Made by a program: the position numbers and the translations under genes
Source: Psilocybe azurescens
Taxonomy: Eukaryota; Basidiomycota; Agaricomycetes; Agaricales; Agrocybaceae
Length of the DNA: 64,000 nucleotides
Reading direction: 5' to 3'
Assembly: GCA_023853785.1 (NCBI GenBank)
Contig: JAJIRX010000721.1
Coordinates: forward strand, 248,001-312,000
Notes under the pieces: generated by a model
The model's input: the letters and a program-made list of their open reading frames with translations, nothing else
What the model was told of the DNA's origin: nothing
The model's database searches: none
Shown: one piece after another, positions 1 through 11,500 of the stretch
Numbering within the stretch: position 1 is the stretch's first letter
How the letters are laid out: every line of letters starts with the position of its first letter

Positions 1-1643
1 CTTTATATCATCGACCCTCCTTTGCCCCCCATGCCTCCTCTACCTCCCATGCCTCCTTTGCCTCCACTATCGCAGACATCTGCTCCAGATGTGGGTTTTT
101 CTCCTTGATTGACCGACGACCATACCTTTGTTGAAAGGTTGATTTTAGACGCCCGCTGTCGAATTTTCCTCGCCTCCAGTATCGCAGCCGCCTCCATCGA
201 GTGTGAGTTTGTTACTTTGCCGGTGTGACGGATTCTTATCCTACCACTGAATTAGTCCCCCATTACCGGTTACCTTCCGCCTCCATTGTCACAGACTCCT
301 GCTCCCGACGTGTGTATTTTTCTGCTTTTTTCGTTAACGGACGTCGACCTTTTACTTATGGCTTTACACGTAGTCCCCCATTATCGATCAAGACTATACT
401 CTGCTCGACTGGTCCATCGAAGAAGTAAATATATTTCTCTCTCTTTGGAACTTAAACTCACAAAAATGTGGTTTTTTAGCTCAAGAATCTACCATGACCT
501 TCTCTTCCATATCAATTACCATATATCGCACACCTCTAATTGCTCAAAGTTTACTATTCCCATTACTTCACTCGGCGACACTTCCATGCTTTCTCCATGC
601 TTTCCAGACACATGAACACCACTATGTCAAGCTTTATCCCACTATCTATGAAAATGTAATAGTGATTATTAAACTGTTTCAATTAGCAATTTTACCATTG
701 AAGAGCACACTCTAATTGCCTTGACTTTGAACTGAGCAATCTTTGAGCTCTTGGCGGAGAAACGGGCCGCCACTCAATTTGACATTATTTACCAACACCT
801 TCGGGTTTTAGTGACAATCTCCTGACGAAGTCTTGGTCTGCTAATTTCTATCCTTTAATACACCACATCCGACTGTCCTATAATGTCCACAATCAAAGAC
901 GACCCTCGCGATGCCTCATTGGAGACACCCTATACTACCCCTAAAACTTGGTTCCGGGAAAGTTCAGGTTCGTTCAGAATTGGGGGCTTGCCGCCGTGGC
1001 AAGCTTGTGTCGACTCTCTCGAGTCGTGTTCGCCATGTTTCCGAGTGGCTTACCTGGTTCTCTGTATGGTTTAGATGGCCTATCGACTTCTGGGATGTTT
1101 CTGTCGGGTCTGATCATGGTGACCCGCAACCGGTGCGTACATTTAATCTGATACAAATTCTTATGCTTCGTCTGATAGCACGACTCGTATTCGAATTATT
1201 CTTCAGATATTTGGCGTGGCCATCAGTCTTGTTCGGTATTAGCACAACACTTAATGCGCACCCTCTGCGCTCCAAAGAGGGTAGTTCTGGATGGTCGAAC
1301 TTGGCGTATGTTTGACCACTTCGTCACGCTGCTATTAATTTTGTTGACTGACTGTCGGATTCCTATTCCCGATAGATTGTGCGTCTCTGCTCTCGTTGCG
1401 TCGTATATACCCGTCTTCATCATCACGAAGACTTAATCATCCTTCTTTATGTGTATTTTGAGAGTTTGCTGTAACTTATTGTTGATTGACATTCGTTGAA
1501 ACGAAGTCGAGACGACTTTCTCCTTGGCCGGAACAAATACCACAGCTTAGGCCTCGGACTAGTGATTGCCGGAATTGTTGTGCTACTAAGATGTTGATAC
1601 ATTTACTTTCATGCTCTTTGGCTTTTAGATTGTCTTTATTCTC
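1..1643. other. Gene-free left flank with imperfect repeats
   Basis: No convincing gene. On the minus strand, bases 3-197 are open and end in a short Gly-rich run built from GGKGGMGGRGG-like units. The same theme (GCCTCC..., a TCGCAG or TCACAG step, a CTGCTCC...GACGTG or GATGTG step, then a T-rich run) returns in diverged form near 60-110 and 285-335. I read this as repeat-derived sequence rather than an exon, but the tail of a gene lying to the left cannot be excluded. Confidence 0.4.
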
Positions 1644-3558
1644 CTAGATACTCCCCGCAATTTCCTTGCTGGCACCTTTGTTCTCAGCAACTTTTTCAAT
1701 GACGGCTTTCACGAGCTCAATGTCTGCGCGTTCGACGTCAATAACCCTCTTTTCTTTCTCCAACAGGCCGTGGAATTCTTTTGGTAGTACATCACGGTCA
1801 AAGTTGAAGCTTAGGGACCCTTCGAGAGCGCGTGAGACGGCCTCGGAGAACTTCGCTGGGTGGGCGGTTGAGAGCACGATTTGGTACACATTTGAAGAGC
1901 TGAGTAAACATGAGGGTGTTAAAAATTGCATGAATAGGGGGATAAGACGGAACGTACTTTTGAGGGGCAATGCGGCGGGCAGTGGCCAACCCTACAGCGG
2001 TATGGGGGTCGGCGACGTACGATGTCTCACCTTCGAAAAATGATTTGATAGTTTTAAGGGTCTGGAAACTGAATCAGAACCCGGTAGTTTAATATGAATG
2101 GGATCAAATCATTACCAAGTCATCAGATATTCTTTCGGCGATGAAATCTTTGCGGGCAGTCTCCAACACAGGAACAGGGACCTCAACGCGTCCATCGCTC
2201 TTCATGTGGCTCATCCATCCGTCCAGTGTTCTCGAAGCCGCGCTCCTCTTCTCCGCCTCGGTTGAACCTTGGGCGTTTTCGAAGGCGAGATACCAAAGAA
2301 GACGCTCAAAGTTGCTTGATACAAGGATATCCATAGCTGGGCTCAAAGTTTCCTTAACGCCACTGGCATCAGTCGCTTGCTTCCCGTCAGATGAGCCCTC
2401 CACTGGCGCAGTTGCTCCCTCTCCGGGTGATACGGAAGAATCGACTTTTTCGTATTTGCCGCTCTTCCAGAAGCGGGCCAGGATATCGTTGGCGTTTGTA
2501 GCGACGACGAGCTTTCCGATAGGCAAACCCATCTTCTTGGCGTAGTAGCCGGCTAAAATATCGCCAAAGTTGCCAGTGGGGACAACATATTGGAGCTCGA
2601 CATCGTCGAGGGCAGTTCCGCCGGGCAGCTGTGCTTGGAAGTGGAAGAAGGAGAGGAAGTAGTAGACGGTTTGAGCAAGAATTCGTGCCCAATTGATGGA
2701 GTTTACGGCGCCGAGTCGGTGTTTTGCGTTGAACTCTTTGTTGGCGAAGAGAGCTTTGACGATATCCTGATTTCAGTGCTCGGGTCAGTGGAATGAAAGA
2801 CATTTTGGGCGAATCATAGAAATACCTGGCAATCGTCAAAGGTACCTTTGACCGCGACATTGTGCACGTTTGCATCGGTAACTGTAGTCATTTGTGCCTC
2901 TTGGATGGGTGAAACTCGGCCCTTGGGATGGAGAATGAAAATAGAGACGTTGGCCTTGTTTCGAAGGCCATAGATCGCAGCGCTGCAGATCAGAATGATT
3001 AGGAGGATTTAAATGAGCAGAATAAGCACGTACCTTCCGGTGTCCCCACTTGTCGCACCAACGACAGTCAGTTTCTCTGGCTTCTCCCCAGGAGCTTTCC
3101 GTGCATTCCGTCTGAGCAAGAAGAACTCAAACAAGTTCCCAAGAAGTTGCAACGCGACATCCTTGAATGCAAATGTAGGACCATGGAACAGCTCCAAAAT
3201 AAATGTCTTATCGTCAAGCTTCTTGAGAGGCGTAACGTCGGGATGACGGAACGTGGCATATGATTTCTCGACGAGCGACCGGAGTTCCGCCGTCGAGATC
3301 TCGTCTTGGGAGATGTACAGTGACAGCACTGCTACAGAGAGATCGACAAACGAGTACGTGCTCCATTTCGTTCTCCAGTCTGCGGGCAACGATGGAATGG
3401 ATTCTGGAATATATAAACCACCGTTAGGGGCGAGACCGGCGAGGACAGTCTGTAGCAAAGTATCGTTACAGATGTGCGCATTATGAATACGGTCGTGCAG
3501 GATTGACCTCTTCGAAAGACAGCCTCTCGTCTCCTCCACGCGTCGAAAAGTATTTCAT
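1644..3558 (-). CDS. THR4: Threonine synthase
   Basis: Makes L-threonine and phosphate from O-phosphohomoserine with pyridoxal phosphate, the last step of threonine synthesis. The protein is about 550 residues in roughly six exons. It starts at 3558 with MKYFSTRGGDERLSFEE, the typical fungal N-terminus, and then an intron (about 3450-3507) is removed before TVLAGLAPNGGLYIPE. The PLP lysine lies in HGPTFAFKDVALQ, and the phosphate-binding loop is TSGDTGS, split by an intron near 3033. VVPTGNFGDILAGYYAKKMG follows, and the C-terminus ends in AENKGASKEIAGSI. Length and motif order fit the long fungal/plant type II enzyme. An acidic insert of about 40 residues rich in Gly, Ser, Glu and Ala (about 2360-2450) is a variable loop. 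No frame break was seen. Upstream regulation is not visible. Confidence 0.95.
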
Positions 3559-5961
3559 GGTGTTTTGGGAGTTACCTGGATGATAGAGTAGAGAGTAGTA
3601 GAAAACAATTTTTCAATCTCTTGACTCGACATAATCATAATCTCCTGTTGTGATCGGGTATGTGATCGGGATTGCATAGTCCCGATAATGCCGATCCTCT
3701 GCAAACTGCTCTTTGACCTTGACCACATCATGCTAATAGGTTCCACGTTCGAGAATGGGCTGCTCTTCACTGAGTATTCGGCTTATACGTTCTGGCACAC
3801 CTACATAATGACAGGCGTTCAAGATGGATGACCGCTTCGGATTGAAACTGCCAGGTCACTAGCTCACCAAGGCAATGTCCACGACTGTCAACAGCTTGCT
3901 TCGGATTGTAAATTCCAGGTCTCTCACCAAGACAATTCAAAATTCTTCCAGAATGTGAGGTAACCGTGAATGCGTCCGATGCATTGTACATGTCTATAGG
4001 CCGACGTGCTCTGGACTGGCGCTCAAATAATCGTCCTGTCATACGAGACAGCAAATGGACGGGGCGCTTGCTGGAGAATCAACTCAAAGATGAAGCTCAA
4101 AAGGCCGCTGACGTCTGTCAAGAAAAATCAGGGCGACCACCGAAAATCGAGGAACGCATAGGTATCTTGATCGCTCTTGATAATCTAGTCTCCGGGCCTG
4201 GTTCCGATGGGAAATTTCTGAAAGGGACTTCAAGCTTGTCCAAGTCCAATACAACATTTTGCTGGGCGCTGAACGACGACATCGGACACCGTCAATCTCC
4301 ACGCCCAGCCAGACCATGGTCGTGTTCGAATTATTTCATAGGTCTTGAATACCCTGACTGGAGGTTATAAGTTGGTTGTAAGGTATGAAACCTTCTTTCT
4401 CCTTCACAAGTAAATTCATCCCTACATTGCCTCCGAGAAGAAGCATCGAAAAAACTTATTCATCTTTGATTTATGAACCATTGGGCGTGTTCTGTCTCGT
4501 CACAGAAACGATTGCTAGAAAAGTCAAGTTGCTGTTTTGGACCTTTCTGTTTTCTGATTGTCAGCGTCATCGCAACCTCAGGACCTCATGGATCGAAGAG
4601 CTGATGAGAAAACGATCGCCACTAGAATAGTGAAAACGTTCCAGCTAGAGGTCCACAGGCTACCTGGAAGAAAGCCGTTTCCTTCCGACTTCCTGAACGG
4701 GTAAATTGACAGAACAAAATGAACATGAACTCTCTCAGGCTCGTGCCACCAAAAGTGCTCCATTTCTGATTATCGATGGCCGAGGGAGGGGTACTTGTCT
4801 ATCGTATGTGATATGTGCGATAAGACACTGAGACAAGGTGCCTTAATTGTCAACCTTACCATGAAAGGATTCCTTTATCTGTATCCGAGCAGAGACGACT
4901 GATGGTCTGTTTGTTAATTTTAAAATAATGTGATGAACCAACTCAGCGCCGACATAAAAAAAAAATGCTTAATATTCAGGCGCTGGCCAAGCGCTAGTGC
5001 GGTAAAATACTATGCTTTACAAGGAGCTTAGAGGGTATAACCACAATGAGTGGACATCTACTCTGGGTGCCCAACTTCGTATTCTACTCGATGCCCAACA
5101 TGTTCATACACGTTGTCGAAGTTGAAAAAACCGCGGCGTACTACTTCCTACATGGACCCCAAAATATAGAGCCTTCGTGGAACATATGCAACTATAACCT
5201 GTCGACATGGTGGGATACCTATTACCCGTGACCAAAAGTTAGGAAGCTTGTGTTATTTTAAAGTAGCTTCTCTTCAATATGATTGAAGGTGAGAGACATG
5301 GGTGGAGTGTTCTCGAAGTCAGTGCCAAAAACAATCCCCTTCGGCTATAGTCTAAATGTATGTAGTAAAATTGAAGTTGACGATTAACGCAATTGAATAT
5401 ATAAATTCTTACAGTGAATATCCTACGATTGGGAAATAAAACGAATCCGACTACGAGCTACACCCGATGTAGTGTAATGCCGGGATAGATAAGGTAAGTG
5501 GTCTCCGTATATGAAGGAGATATGGGTGATAGAATACAAAGTATGCAGCGAAAAATGTGTAGAACGAAGGTCCGATGAATCCGATAGTAATCCGAGGGGA
5601 CTACTTGGCTGGCAGGTAAACTGCAGTCAAGATGAGGACACGGCACTAGTAAGAATAGAGGTAGATAGGGTGGAACAATAAGAGGATTACGACAGTAGCT
5701 AGAAGATTGGAGACAATAAGGCGAATTGAAAGGAGCGTGAGTGCCGATGCCATGCGGTCATAAAATAAGAGAGCCCTAAATCGAAAAGAGAGAGAGAGAG
5801 AAAAGACAAAGAAATGATAGATGATAATGAGCGTGATGCGTTATGCGATGATAATAGACGAGAAAATAAAAGATGCAAAATATCATGGAAAATGCAATGG
5901 GTGCAAAACGGGTGTGGATGTTGCGATGATCGAAATGAGATTTTAGAAAGCAATAGCAATT
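3559..5961. other. Intergenic region, no supported gene
   Basis: Contains the promoter side of the threonine synthase gene and the 3' side of the next minus-strand gene. Short open frames (for example 3966-4370 and 5046-5231) have no recognisable domain or splice continuation. A diverged direct repeat lies at about 3838-3878 and 3900-3937 (both contain CTTCGGATTG, CCAGGTC and CTCACCAAG). A GA-rich stretch at about 5788-5806 precedes the 3' end of the next gene. Confidence 0.5.
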
Positions 5962-8592
5962 TCAGCATTTAGGAGAGAGACCGCATTTTTCGAGTACTTC
6001 GTTCATATTCGATGGTGATTTTTCGAGGACTTGAGCGATAGACGGGGGACGGCTGCGTTTCATGTTAGCCGAATAAGAGCTGCTCGCCGCGGTGGATGAC
6101 GAAGTCAAAGATGACACAGATGTCCGGTGTGATGTCCGGGCAGCTCGACGTTCATCTTGCTGCTCGGAAGAGCTGTCATACCTTGCAGGATGAAGCGTCC
6201 CCTGGGACTTCGACCCTTCAGGGATGGCAGATAGAGAGGACATGGTGATGCTCGGACTAGGAGGTAAAGAGAGGAAGTCGACGAGGACGGAGAAACGGTC
6301 GTCGAACTGATGGAAGATCGTTTAGTAGCAGTAGAGGCTGGTAGATACGGCACCTCTGGCAATGTTTTCTCGTTATTAGTGGCAGGGGGACTTTGGATGA
6401 GCGTACCGTCCCCGAGCGAGTGATACTTTGAGTGCCGTCGCTGACTAGGTAGGGACGGCGCAATTTTCGGACGCGAAATGCGGAAGAAATGGACTCTGTT
6501 GCAGAGCCTCCAGAAGCAACCACGGACTCGGCACCTGACGTCGCATGGGATTCCACTCCGGAGTCGCTCTGGTAATATAGCCGACGAGGGGCACTAGGAG
6601 GAGGAATCCTCTGAACCTCGTATTCGGAATCACTGCTGACTATATTAACGGCGGAAGACGCAAAGCGTGATTGATTCAGGATCCCGGGTGGCAAAGGCTT
6701 CGGCTGTGCTTGTGGCGATTCCCCGTCATTCAGCATCCAGGTGAATCCCTTGATTTGAGTATCCCGCTTACGAGCTTCCTTCTCCAAAGTAGCGATCTTC
6801 TTCTCTAGAGTCGATACCTCTACGTTGTGCTGTTCGGTCATTTTGAGCATACGGGCAGTGACTTCGGCGTATTGCTCGTTACGGGTTTTGAGGGCTTGTC
6901 GCAACTGCTCCGGAGAGGCGGAGTCGATGTCCAGAGCATCGTCTTCGACAGGAGGAGGTATAGCTTTAGAAGATGTAGTAGGCATGTCGGCCGTTGTCAA
7001 GGATTGAGAAAGGGGGAGGGAGGGACAGAAGTAGAAGAGCTGATCGTGTGTGCCCTGGGACGGACGTGAGCTTTGCGCGAAGAGCCGGATTCTGATTGCG
7101 CGGTTCGGGATGTAAAGGATGCAGTGGCAAAGTCAGGAACCTTTGAAGCAATCGTTGGACTGGGAGGGAGCGGGCTCAACGGCGGGGGACTAGAAGGGGT
7201 AGAAGAGGAAGGGGTATGGTCGGCGGCCTACTTCGACTCTGGGTGGAAGCCAGTTTCGTTCGAGATCGCAAGGAAGAGGGCATACCGTCTGAATAGTGGA
7301 CAAGAGATCCTGCTGCCATCGTAGATCGACGGCTCAGAGACGGAGGTAACACCTTCTCCTTATCAGCGCCCACAAGCCGAGGAGATTCTAGAGGCTCAGA
7401 GGGGCGCGGCGTTGAGGTTCTGTCGATTTTCTCGATGCTTTTATCCGAGTCAGAGTTCTTTCTCGAGTTCTTCGAAGACGTACTTGGCGGCCGATCGCTC
7501 CCAATGCTAGGAACATGCTGATGACGCACGGCTGCAGCAATGGCAGAAGCAGGAGTGTGTCCACGCTTGTAAATCGACGGTGTCGACGTTACTTCGACAG
7601 GTGAGCTCGGAGACGGAGTGGAACGCGTGTCCAGTTTATGTTCGTCAGATTGTTTGTTTTGCAGCCTAGCACGAAGTTCGACTGCCCTGGAATACTGTTC
7701 CAACTCTTCAGTTGATCGAGTGAACAGATCCTTGAATTCATCGTCGTCGTCCGCGGACATAGAAACAGTAATCGTGGGCCGTGTCGGTCGGGTAGTCGTC
7801 GAGAGAGCTTTCGTCTCCACTGGAGGCCCCGATTCAGCCTGGGACACAGACCTACTACTGCTGTCTGGAGGTACAAGCCCCGAGGGATAGCTTACAGGTT
7901 GCTTCGGCCGTAGCTCCGTATGAGGGGGGAGCGTTTGCTGTGACCTTCGATGATCGAGAATGAGAGAAGGTGGCGGCGAACTTGGAGCTGAGAGATGTAG
8001 GCACCCTACTGGGTGGTTTGCTAGGCACAGGAAGCGGAGGTGGATTCGTCGCAGTGGGTATGGATGCCTCGGAAGGGCGCCTAGAATGCTCTATAGTCAA
8101 TACGTCACATTCTTGGAGGAATACAAAGAATTGATTTTGAGAAGTAAATGGTTGAAATTGAAATTGCTTTCGAGATTGAGTTGCGCTAAGCGCCAACCTC
8201 ATCAACTCGAAACTTGCAGTGCTTCGACTAAAAAGGAAAATAAAAGGAAAATGACAAAAAAAGCGGTCACTGACCTGTCTACAGCACTTGAGCTTGAGGC
8301 TCTACTTAGATGGACCCCCGTCTCTGTAGACTCGCGCACTCCGCTGGATGTAACGAACGGGCTTGAAGCCGTCGACTGAGTTGACTTTTTGCGTGAACGC
8401 CCAAATAAAGGGATGCGCGTTATTTTCTTCCTCGACATTTCGTCCCCAGAGGGAACCTCCAAATTCATCGAAGTTGCGTCTTTTTGACTCTGGGAGTGGC
8501 GTGGCTGACCTAAGGAATTTCCAGCACCTCGAAAAAAAATCCGTCAGGTCCGAAGTTTTAGTGCGAAGTCGACTAGGAGACAAGTTAGACAT
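5962..8592 (-). CDS. Ser-rich protein with central coiled coil, function unknown
   Basis: I do not recognise the family. The start is taken at 8592 (MSNLSPSRLRTKTSDLTDFF), followed by an intron and a basic segment (SRKKITRIPLFGRSRKKS). A long Ser/Pro/Thr-rich stretch follows, with TEELEQYSRAVELRARLQNK at about 7650-7710. Next comes a coiled coil (EQLRQALKTRNEQYAEVTAR, then LEKKIATLEKEARKRD) at about 6770-6920, more Ser-rich sequence, and a conserved-looking tail, IAQVLEKSPSNMNEVLEKCG. At about 6315-6412 an intron joins ITRSG to DDRFSVLVDFL. The frame ending in SVPPSPFLNP (near 6997) and the frame that continues with TTADMPTTSSKA are offset by one base at a C-run (7012-7020). I treat this as one gene with a one-base break, although two adjacent genes are possible. 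Low complexity suggests a scaffold or cytoskeletal role, which is only a guess. Confidence 0.65.
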
Positions 8593-11500
8593 CGAAGGGA
8601 TATTGAACAAAGGAAAATGGTGTAAGGGACGCGTCCGTCAATGAAGAGGACAGCGATATGAGTTCAAAGGTAATTAGAATCCCCGTGTGTTGGGTTATAA
8701 ATCTCCGAGTGGTTTTCCAGGCTGCCCTTCGTTGCCGTAAATGACCCGGAGCTTTCAAAATAGCTCTCGGGAGAGTGGTGGTGGAGATGGGAACTTCGGC
8801 AGATATCTGCTGGGAGAGAAGAGGTTGAACCAGCAGCTTCTAAGGGAAGAGTTTTGTTGAAGACGCGAAACGTGTTGCATCCCACACTCATGAAAGTGCT
8901 GCAGATCTCTTCACAATCTTTTCCAGATACGCGACATCGACCCTGCATCTTTACGCTTCTCCAGATGGACCTAAGATGGACGCTTTAGCTTTTAATTGAC
9001 GCTTTAATTTTAATTGATTTTATCAATCGTCCTCTGACTAAGCGACCAAACATCTTGATACTCTAGTTCCGTTTGGACTCCCTTGAATTCCGTTTACGCG
9101 CTGGAGTGGTTTTTTCTCTGCATAACTGAACTGGGAACAATTTGGGGTAATTACCTCGATATGTTGAGCATTTGATTGGTGGGCACTGGGCCGTCTGGTT
9201 GGTTGCCAACATGATGCTGGCATCGGAGATGTTAAAACTAGTAAGGTTCCTTTATCGGACTTGACATGTCCAGGGATATCATCGCTGAAACAATTAAATA
9301 CCCACCACCATGGCCGTAATACACAAATGACCTGATATGCCGATTTAGTATCAACACTGCCGGATCCTACGTCCTTAACATATCACTTCCTGCCGTCTTG
9401 ACCTTCTTGACCAGGATGAGTTTGGTTCGAATTCAAAGAGGTTTTAAGAAGGAGAGGAAAGAATCGAGCATGATGCACTGTTCCGCGATTCTTTTCGAGT
9501 TTGCCGCCAGTGAATAGGAGTTCTGGGTAACGATTCACGGCAGTTCACGGCATGCCAGCTAGTGGGCTGGTTGTCTTCATGCTTGAGTCCTTCGGAGACT
9601 GACGAAATGCGGACAATATGAATTGAACAGAGGTTAGATGGCACCACTCAATTGACTGAAGCCCGATAGAAATGGACTATCGCGGTTTATATCTTGTAAG
9701 ATTCTGCGAGCTATAAATGCCCCCAGAAGCTTTGGGCCAAGATGTCATGAGTGTGCGGTTGAAGAACGACCTTGTTCGTGTTCCATCCACTCAAAATTTT
9801 ATTATGAACTGTTTTTCAGTAGTGACGGTGATCAATCCACGTTCTAATTTAGGAGTGATGACCCGAGAATTTGGCCAGCGTGCTTAGTCAATTTTGTTAC
9901 CGTCAAATTTATGTTTGAAGTCAACTTGCAAGTTGCTTTATATACTGGCTAAACATTAGCGCATGAGATCGAGGTAAGCATTGGGACCAGGTAGGGATCA
10001 GAACCGTGATATGGGCATTACTATGGCTTTGGCACACAATGCCCGTGTCCGTAGGCTCCAATCTTCCATGATTCGCGAATAATTCACCTGATGGACCCAG
10101 GACGATGGAACGGCTATGGCATTGAGCGTACTGACGCCTTGGTAGCCACGACTTACTTGAAGAATTTAATCTTTTTAGAAAGCCTCGAGCTAGTGTTGAA
10201 AGATTATGACTGACCTTGAGGCCTTGACAAGGTTCAAAAAAGACTCGGAGAGATATTGGTCGCATAATTACATTGATGCTAAATAAGGTGAGATATGACA
10301 TGGGGCCTGGGCCTCATGTTGAAGTGACGCTGACCCCATATTTTCTATTAGTCCCTATACACCCCATCTTTCATATGTATGTCTTAATCTCAAAACGACG
10401 ACGCTAGATGTTCATAATCGACTGGCATAACCTACATTAAATTTCCTAAGACTAAGTGGCGATGTGGCCTCAAGGCACCTCAAGGTTCAAATCTCCGTTG
10501 ACCAGCATCCCGGACAGGTACTCTTGGTTCCTCATAAGAGAATACGTTTTCCAATGCTGATAATCTGATTTAATGATAGGTTTGTTACGCACAATTGTCA
10601 TCCAACGCCGCCTAAAATCTAGAAAGCTCCCTAGTTATCTCGATCCTCAACGCATGCAACCATTATCATGGATTCTTGTTTAATCTCTTAGTCATTGTCG
10701 AAGCATGCTCAAGATTCACATGCTTTGCTGTCAGAATAGCTGTCAAATCAACCCAAGAATCGACTGCATATCCCAGCGACTCACCGCAACTCACGGGCTT
10801 CGGGTTCGTAATCCCTTCCCATATTCCCCGGGCCCCGTCATGACCCATGACGCGCACAATGGTGTTTCCGGAGACTCGGGCCTGATGTCTCGACAACGAG
10901 TAGAGAGGAGTTTATGAAAATTGACCTCTGCTTGACATAATTTAGACCGATGGAGTATGTCCATAGCTTCTGTTGTCTTCTTGTTATTGATGACCAGATA
11001 TGTTTGTCTTTGGAGTATTCGCCAAGAAGTACCATCAGCGGCTATTTGGTCTCGCCCAGGCTCTGCCGATGCAAAGTGCGTAACTCTGTAGACGTGATGG
11101 GACGCTCGAGCGCTCCTTTTGATCAGTTTTCTGATTTTTTTAAATGAAGACCGAAGCCTACAATAATCACAGCTTCGGTGCGTAAAATCATTCACCGATG
11201 GAGCACAAAAGACGGAGAAGACCCGGAGAGTATTCCACTGCCTCGGATAACTTCGACATCTTGCATTTCGACGAACTCTGCGACGTCGGGATGTCAGTAT
11301 GGCCTACAGTATTGACAAGTGAACAAATCGCAATTAGTACATCTGTGGGTGTAGGCTTGAAGTTGAGTCGAAGTGGTGTGCAACAGGCGACCACCCGAGA
11401 GGGAATCATGTAGGTGTAGCAACCTGATTTTAGTCTCGGTATTAGATCCCGACATGTGTGTAGATTATTAGGAGGTTGGGGTTCTTGTATAAGTGTTTTA

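Noticed and set aside
8664..8948. 94-codon minus-strand open frame upstream of the coiled-coil gene
   Set aside because: No domain and no connection to the exon chain that starts at 8592.
10451..10510. tRNA-like stretch with a T-loop-like GGTTCAAATCT
   Set aside because: No matching acceptor stem, D arm or anticodon arm could be drawn; the unit is also too short.
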